Position numbers and translations under genes: made by a program. A DNA stretch of 8,945 bases from Deltaproteobacteria bacterium (GTDB taxonomy: Bacteria; Desulfobacterota; GWC2-55-46). The DNA lies in NCBI GenBank assembly GCA_016218095.1, contig JACREV010000047.1, positions 1-8,945 on the forward strand. The letters are read 5' to 3'. Under the pieces are notes generated by a model, which saw only the letters and a list, made by a program, of their open reading frames with translations, was not told where the DNA came from and did not search any database. This document shows, in pieces, positions 5,658 through 8,945 of this stretch. The first letter of the stretch is position 1. Each line of letters starts with the position of its first letter.

Positions 5658-6668
5658 ATGGCTGACAGGATATTGAAAAAAGATAATCTCGGGAAGCTCG
5701 TGGCCTCTGTCAACGGTAACGGCGGACGGTTCATCGCGCCTGTGCTCGACGCCCGGCAGGTGGTATTCAAGGACGTCACAAAGGCCGAGGAAATAGTAAC
5801 GGAATACATACTCGCGAGGAACTCTTACAAGGAGTACGTCTTCCCGCAGACAGAGGTAGTAGCCGACTTCACGGTTGAAAAGCACGGGGTAGATTTGAAG
5901 TCCAGGGAGGTAGAGGCGCGCGAGACGGTCGTCTTCGGCGCGAGGCCCTGCGAGGCCGCGTCCCTCTCATCCCTACGGGCGATATTCACATGGGACTATA
6001 TAGACGAGTTCTACACGAAGAGGGAGGACTCCCTCGTTGTCGTGACCGTCGCCTGCACTAAGGCGGACGACGCCTGTTTCTGCACGACCGTGGACCTCTC
6101 ACCCGAATCCAGGGCGGGCTCCGACCTCTATCTTTTAGAGACCGAGTCCGGCGATTATATGGTCGAGGCTATTACAGACAAGGGCAGGGCGTTCGTCGAG
6201 AAATACAAGGGCGCGTTTACAGAGGGGAGCGGCAAGGCGAAGACGCTTGTCATGCCGGAAAAGATCGGGACTATCGACCTTGAAAAGGTAAGCGCGAGGC
6301 TTAAAGACAAAAACCACTATGACGACCAGGTCTGGGCGCGGCTTACGAGGAAGTGCATCGGGTGCGGGGCCTGCACGTTCGTCTGCCCGACCTGCCACTG
6401 CTTCGACATAACGGACGAGGGGACGCAATTCGCCGGGGAGAGGCGCAAGAACTGGGACGCGTGCCAGTTCGACACATTCACGCTCCACGCGAGCGGCCAT
6501 AACCCGCGCCACTACCAGCACCAGAGGTGGCGGAACCGCTTCATGTGCAAGTTCAACTACTACCCCGAGAAGTTCGCCTCAAAGGGGTGCGTCGGGTGCG
6601 GCAGGTGCATAAGGGTGTGCCCGGTGAGGTTGGATATAACAGAAGTAATGGAAGAATTCTCCAGGTAG
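5658..6668 (+). CDS. flxB: AsrA/HydB-like 4Fe-4S protein, probable FlxB
   Basis: A 336-residue relay subunit of the family that includes anaerobic sulfite reductase subunit A and sulfhydrogenase beta subunits, which pair with an FAD/NAD(P) subunit such as the one encoded next. Residues 91-110 hold the family motif VFGARPCEAASL, followed by C133 and C140-x-C142 (ACFCTT), a possible extra cluster site. The C-terminal dicluster domain has C233-x2-C236-x2-C239-x3-C243-P, then C246 and C248, and C311-x2-C314-x2-C317-x3-C321-P. The 62-residue spacing between the two motifs contains a W/H-rich stretch (DACQFDTF; HQRWRNRFMC at 288-297). Length is normal for the family. It starts 16 nt after the previous gene with GGAAA just upstream; 158 nt of repeat DNA separates it from flxA, its natural partner. 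Confidence 0.85.
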   Translation: MADRILKKDNLGKLVASVNGNGGRFIAPVLDARQVVFKDVTKAEEIVTEYILARNSYKEYVFPQTEVVADFTVEKHGVDLKSREVEARETVVFGARPCEAASLSSLRAIFTWDYIDEFYTKREDSLVVVTVACTKADDACFCTTVDLSPESRAGSDLYLLETESGDYMVEAITDKGRAFVEKYKGAFTEGSGKAKTLVMPEKIGTIDLEKVSARLKDKNHYDDQVWARLTRKCIGCGACTFVCPTCHCFDITDEGTQFAGERRKNWDACQFDTFTLHASGHNPRHYQHQRWRNRFMCKFNYYPEKFASKGCVGCGRCIRVCPVRLDITEVMEEFSR

Positions 6669-6687
6669 TTTTTGTTAGTTTTTTGAA

Positions 6688-6809
6688 ATTCAGAGCGTCA
6701 GAACACAGCAGACCAAGGCGCGACGAGGACTGGCGTGAGGCGTACTGTTGGGTACGCCGCAACGACGGGGCCGAGGAGCAACGCAGGTATGCGAAGTTAT
6801 GGCGCTCTG
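6688..6809. repeat. Approximately 120-bp inverted-repeat element A with GGCGTAC/GTACGCC core
   Basis: This fills most of the 158-nt flxB-flxA gap. Terminal arms CAGAGCG (6691-6697) and CGCTCTG (6803-6809) enclose a core stem GGCGTAC (6739-6745)/GTACGCC (6752-6758) with a 6-nt loop. The core and its flanks match the reverse complement of 8513-8622, so the two are diverged copies of one family in opposite orientation. Its first 21 bases (6688-6708, starting ATTCAGAGCG) recur exactly at 8696-8716. No transposase is present, so it looks like a non-autonomous or REP-type element. It ends just before the flxA ribosome-binding site. Confidence 0.75.
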
Positions 6810-6826
6810 CACAAGGAAATATCGAG

Positions 6827-7663
6827 ATGAGCAACAACATATACCTCCCCCACCTCGTCACCATCGAGGACATATACGAAGAGGCCCCGGACGTCCGGTC
6901 TTTTAGATTGGTATTCAAGGACAAGGCGCTACGCGAGTCCTTCGACTTCAAGACAGGCCAGTTCGGCCTCTACTCGGCCTTCGGGCTCGGCGAATCGACC
7001 TTCTGCATCGCCTCCGCCCCGACCCGGAAGGGCTACATACAGTGCACCTTCAGGAAGTCGGGCAGGGTAACGGGCGGGCTCTCGGAATTGTCGATAGGAG
7101 ACACGATGGGCTTCCGCGGCCCTTACGGGAACTTCTTCCCGGTAGACGAGTGGAAAGGGAAGAACCTCGTATTCATCGCGGGCGGCATAGGGTTGCCCCC
7201 GGTCCGCTCCGTAATATGGAACTGCCTCGACAGGCGCGAGGAGTTCGGCGACATCACTGTCGTCTACGGCGCGAGGACGGTAGCCGACCTCGTATACAAG
7301 AACGAGCTCCAGCACTGGGGAGACAGGAACGACGTGAGGCTTATACAGGCCGTCGACCCCGGCGGGCAGACGGAAGAGTGGCAGGGCAAGGTCGGGTTCG
7401 TGCCGACGGTATTGGAGGAGGCCGCGCCAAAGGCGGAGAACACAGTCGCCGTCACCTGCGGCCCTCCTATCATGATAAAGTTCGTATTGAAGGCCCTGGA
7501 GAAGCTCGGATTCTCTGATGAGGCCGTCTACACGACCCTTGAGAACAAGATGAAGTGCGGGGTGGGGAAATGCGGCAGGTGCAACGTAGGCGACGTATAC
7601 GTCTGCAAGGAAGGCCCCGTATACACCGCCGCCGAAGTAAAGAGGATGTACAACGATTTCTAG
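6827..7663 (+). CDS. flxA: FlxA: FAD- and NAD(P)-binding oxidoreductase with [2Fe-2S] domain (AsrB/HydG-like)
   Basis: A 278-residue ferredoxin-reductase-like protein, the expected NADH-oxidising entry point. It has an N-terminal FAD-binding barrel (residues 5-105; TGQFGLYS at 43-50, the flavin-contact region FCIASAP at 59-65, and GPYGNFF at 98-104), then the NAD(P) lobe with AGGIGLPPVRS (118-128) and TCGPP (210-214). A C-terminal dihydroorotate-dehydrogenase-B-type [2Fe-2S] site follows, with C244, C249, C252 and C260. I chose the start at 6827 because AAGGAA sits at 6813-6818 and the protein then begins at the family's normal N-terminus. The frame stays open upstream to 6527, but that stretch reads through repeat DNA and the flxB end. 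Close relatives are AsrB and sulfhydrogenase gamma subunits. NADH rather than NADPH is assumed from the Flx family, not shown by residues. Confidence 0.92.
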   Translation: MSNNIYLPHLVTIEDIYEEAPDVRSFRLVFKDKALRESFDFKTGQFGLYSAFGLGESTFCIASAPTRKGYIQCTFRKSGRVTGGLSELSIGDTMGFRGPYGNFFPVDEWKGKNLVFIAGGIGLPPVRSVIWNCLDRREEFGDITVVYGARTVADLVYKNELQHWGDRNDVRLIQAVDPGGQTEEWQGKVGFVPTVLEEAAPKAENTVAVTCGPPIMIKFVLKALEKLGFSDEAVYTTLENKMKCGVGKCGRCNVGDVYVCKEGPVYTAAEVKRMYNDF

Positions 7664-7720
7664 AGACTTGATGAGGTATTTACTTTTAGTCCGCCCTAAA
7701 GCATAATCCTGGAGAAAGCC

Positions 7721-8506
7721 ATGGCAGAAGAGAAAAAATTAAAGACGCTCGCGACCGGCGACAAGACCATCCCGCCAGAAGGCGCCAAGATGATCCCCAT
7801 ATACATCATGGGGCGCGAGTACATGGTGCCTGAGACGCTCACCATCATGAAGGCCGTCGAGTACGCGGGCTACTCCTACGTGCGCGGGTGCGGCTGCAGG
7901 GGCGGCATATGCGGCGCGTGCGGCACGTTCTACCGCTTTATCGGCGATTACAGGCTCCGCTCCGGGCTCGCCTGCCAGACCGTAGCCGAGCCCAACATGG
8001 TAATCATGCAGTTGCCGTTCTTCCCGGCGAACAGGCCCGGCTACGACCTTGAGAAGATGCAGGGCGCGCCCCACGAGGAATTACGCAGGCTCTACCCCGA
8101 GGTATTCAAGTGCGTCGGGTGCGGCACCTGCACCAGGACCTGCCCCATGGACATAGACGTAATGGACTACATCGCCCTCATGAAGAGGGGGGACCTCAAG
8201 GGAGCGGCTATAAAGAGCTTCGACTGCGTCATGTGCGGGCTTTGCGCCTCCAGGTGCCCGGCCCAGATCTCCCAGTTCACGGCCGCGATGTTCGTGCGCC
8301 GCGTCTACGGCAAGTACATCCTCCCCAAGGCCGCGCACGTGAAGAAGAGGGTCGAGGAGGTAAGGAGCGGCAAGTACGAGAAGATGCTCGACGAGCTCAT
8401 GTCCATGAAGCAGGAGGACGTAAAGAAGCTCTACGTCGAGCGCGAGAGGGAGCCGGACCTGGCCGAATCGGGCAAGTGGATGCCGAAGGAGACGAAGAAC
8501 CTTTAG
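7721..8506 (+). CDS. Succinate dehydrogenase/fumarate reductase-like iron-sulfur subunit (SdhB/FrdB/TfrB-like, no CCG domain)
   Basis: A 261-residue protein with an N-terminal [2Fe-2S] ferredoxin domain: RGCGCRGGICGACGTF (56-70; C57, C59, C64, C67) and C85 in LACQT. A HdrC/FrdB-like helical domain follows with C131-x2-C134-x2-C137-x3-C141-P and C169-x2-C172-x2-C175-x3-C179-P. Both four-cysteine motifs have the standard [4Fe-4S] spacing, unlike the [3Fe-4S] site of respiratory SdhB. A charged helical tail (200-261) replaces the CCG domain present in thiol:fumarate reductase TfrB. The start at 7721 has GGAG at 7711-7714. It lies 57 nt after flxA and upstream of an SdhA-like start, so it likely partners that flavoprotein and may exchange electrons with Hdr-Flx. 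It contains no membrane segment. Confidence 0.85.
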   Translation: MAEEKKLKTLATGDKTIPPEGAKMIPIYIMGREYMVPETLTIMKAVEYAGYSYVRGCGCRGGICGACGTFYRFIGDYRLRSGLACQTVAEPNMVIMQLPFFPANRPGYDLEKMQGAPHEELRRLYPEVFKCVGCGTCTRTCPMDIDVMDYIALMKRGDLKGAAIKSFDCVMCGLCASRCPAQISQFTAAMFVRRVYGKYILPKAAHVKKRVEEVRSGKYEKMLDELMSMKQEDVKKLYVEREREPDLAESGKWMPKETKNL

Positions 8507-8512
8507 CAGGCC

Positions 8513-8622
8513 GCTCAAAAAGTCCACCTGCTTCGTTGTCTTCGGCGCTCTGTCCTGCGGCGTACAGAAAAGTACGCCTCGTTCCTCGCTTCTCGACGCC
8601 TCGCATCTGGAGCTTTTTGAGC
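8513..8622. repeat. 110-bp inverted-repeat element B with 10-bp terminal repeats and GGCGTAC/GTACGCC core
   Basis: Perfect terminal inverted repeats GCTCAAAAAG (8513-8522) and CTTTTTGAGC (8613-8622) continue inward as TCCA...TGC against GCA...TGGA with one bulge. The core stem is GGCGTAC (8559-8565)/GTACGCC (8572-8578) with a 6-nt loop. Core plus flanks align with element A (6688-6809) on the opposite strand. It begins six bases after the stop of the SdhB-like gene. The right arm carries only a 5-T run, so a termination or attenuation role is possible but unproven. Confidence 0.8.
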
Positions 8623-8625
8623 AAC

Positions 8626-8654
8626 CTGATAAATTCTTTAGCAACAGATATTAT
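8626..8654 (+). promoter_or_regulatory. Possible sigma70-type promoter for the flavoprotein gene
   Basis: CTGATA (8626-8631; 4 of 6 against TTGACA) and TATTAT (8649-8654; 5 of 6 against TATAAT) are spaced 17 bases apart in the A/T-rich stretch following element B. Such matches are common in A/T-rich DNA, so this is weak. If real, it would give the SdhA-like gene its own start after the repeat. Confidence 0.25.
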
Positions 8655-8695
8655 AAAGAAGCGGTTTTTATACAACACAACAGTAGCTGGTTGTC

Positions 8696-8733
8696 ATTCA
8701 GAGCGTCAGAACACAGAGTCGTTGACGCTCTGA
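8696..8733. repeat. Hairpin with 11-bp perfect stem, sharing a 21-nt repeat with element A
   Basis: TCAGAGCGTCA (8698-8708) and TGACGCTCTGA (8723-8733) form an 11-bp perfect stem around a 14-nt loop. Bases 8696-8716 are identical to 6688-6708 in element A. Both elements end with CGCTCTG, so this may be a compact or internally deleted relative. The hairpin ends eight bases before the Shine-Dalgarno at 8742-8748, and no T-tract follows. Confidence 0.75.
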
Positions 8734-8750
8734 GATAGAGTGGAGGAGAG

Positions 8751-8945
8751 ATGAGCGGATATACCACAGTTCTAATGGAACTGATAAAAAAGGTCGAGGC
8801 GACACGGCCCGCGAGGGTGGAGAAGGCGCGGAAGGGCGAACACTTCCCCGCCCTCACCATGGAGCAGAGGCAACAGTGGTTGAAAAAATACCACCCCGAC
8901 TACAAGAGCGACGGCAGGAGGAAGCTCCTCATAGGCCCTAATAAG
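8751..8945 (+). CDS. N-terminus of a fumarate reductase/succinate dehydrogenase-like flavoprotein (partial, cut by window end)
   Basis: The first 65 codons of a gene that runs off the window. The start at 8751 is supported by a strong Shine-Dalgarno, GGAGGAG, at 8742-8748. The visible part is a charged leader: ATRPARVEKARKGEHFPALT (residues 18-37), then KKYHPDYKSDGRRKLLIGPN (45-64). I recognise this from memory as the N-terminal extension of bacterial soluble FrdA/SdhA-type flavoproteins, where the FAD-binding GGGGAG motif comes later. That motif is outside the window, so the call rests on the leader and on the SdhB-like gene just upstream. The expected role is fumarate reduction or succinate (or another carboxylate) oxidation on a covalent or tight FAD. 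The alternative is another member of the FAD-binding-2 family, such as an L-aspartate oxidase or a KsdD-like enzyme. Confidence 0.65.
   Translation, partial: MSGYTTVLMELIKKVEATRPARVEKARKGEHFPALTMEQRQQWLKKYHPDYKSDGRRKLLIGPNK

Noticed and set aside
4601..5809. Antisense open frame of about 400 codons opposite flxC
   Set aside because: It spans two sense genes and a repeat-containing gap, with no recognisable domain; it is a shadow of the GC-rich sense codons.
6662..6685. T-rich terminator after flxB
   Set aside because: T-runs are present just after the stop, but no stable GC stem precedes them.

Overview
This window is almost entirely one co-oriented (+ strand) gene cluster of soluble iron-sulfur flavoproteins. 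It encodes a heterodisulfide reductase (HdrC-HdrB-HdrA), an MvhD/FlxD adaptor, and three proteins that together look like the NADH-oxidising module of the FlxABCD-HdrABC family. A fumarate reductase/succinate dehydrogenase-like pair follows, with the flavoprotein cut off by the window end. Every major protein carries Fe-S cysteine motifs, so the organism is very likely an obligate anaerobe. The DNA is GC-rich but uses ATA (Ile) and AGG (Arg) often. With the Hdr-Flx content this suggests a Deltaproteobacteria-like or Nitrospirota-like anaerobe; this placement is inference, as no marker gene is present.

Layout: hdrC (11-418), hdrB (529-1398), hdrA (1410-3383); a repeat-flanked DUF559 nuclease-like gene (3504-3860) wedged into the operon; mvhD/flxD (3917-4381); a 73-aa HicB-like protein (4399-4620); an FrhB/FdhB-like Fe-S protein, probably FlxC (4748-5641); an AsrA/HydB-like Fe-S protein, probably FlxB (5658-6668); an AsrB/HydG-like FAD/NAD(P)-binding protein, FlxA (6827-7663); an SdhB/FrdB-like protein (7721-8506); and the start of an SdhA/FrdA-like flavoprotein (8751 to the end). 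The order mirrors flxABCD: after hdrCBA it reads D, (HicB-like), C, B, A.

Expected teamwork, from family knowledge: FlxA takes hydride from NADH, FlxB and FlxC relay electrons through Fe-S clusters, MvhD passes them to HdrA, and the HdrA flavin bifurcates them. One branch goes to low-potential ferredoxin and the other through HdrC to HdrB, which reduces a disulfide. The adjacent FrdB/FrdA-like pair raises the possibility that fumarate/succinate is the high-potential partner. No DsrC, hydrogenase or formate dehydrogenase gene is visible.

Apart from a 110-nt gap after hdrC, every gap over about 100 nt contains palindromic repeats of two families. One is C-rich arm/short loop/G-rich arm palindromes around DUF559 and before flxC. 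The other is an approximately 110-120-nt element with a GGCGTAC-N6-GTACGCC core, before flxA and, in opposite orientation, before the flavoprotein gene. A 21-nt direct repeat also links those last two gaps. No tRNA, rRNA, CRISPR array or insertion-sequence transposase was seen.
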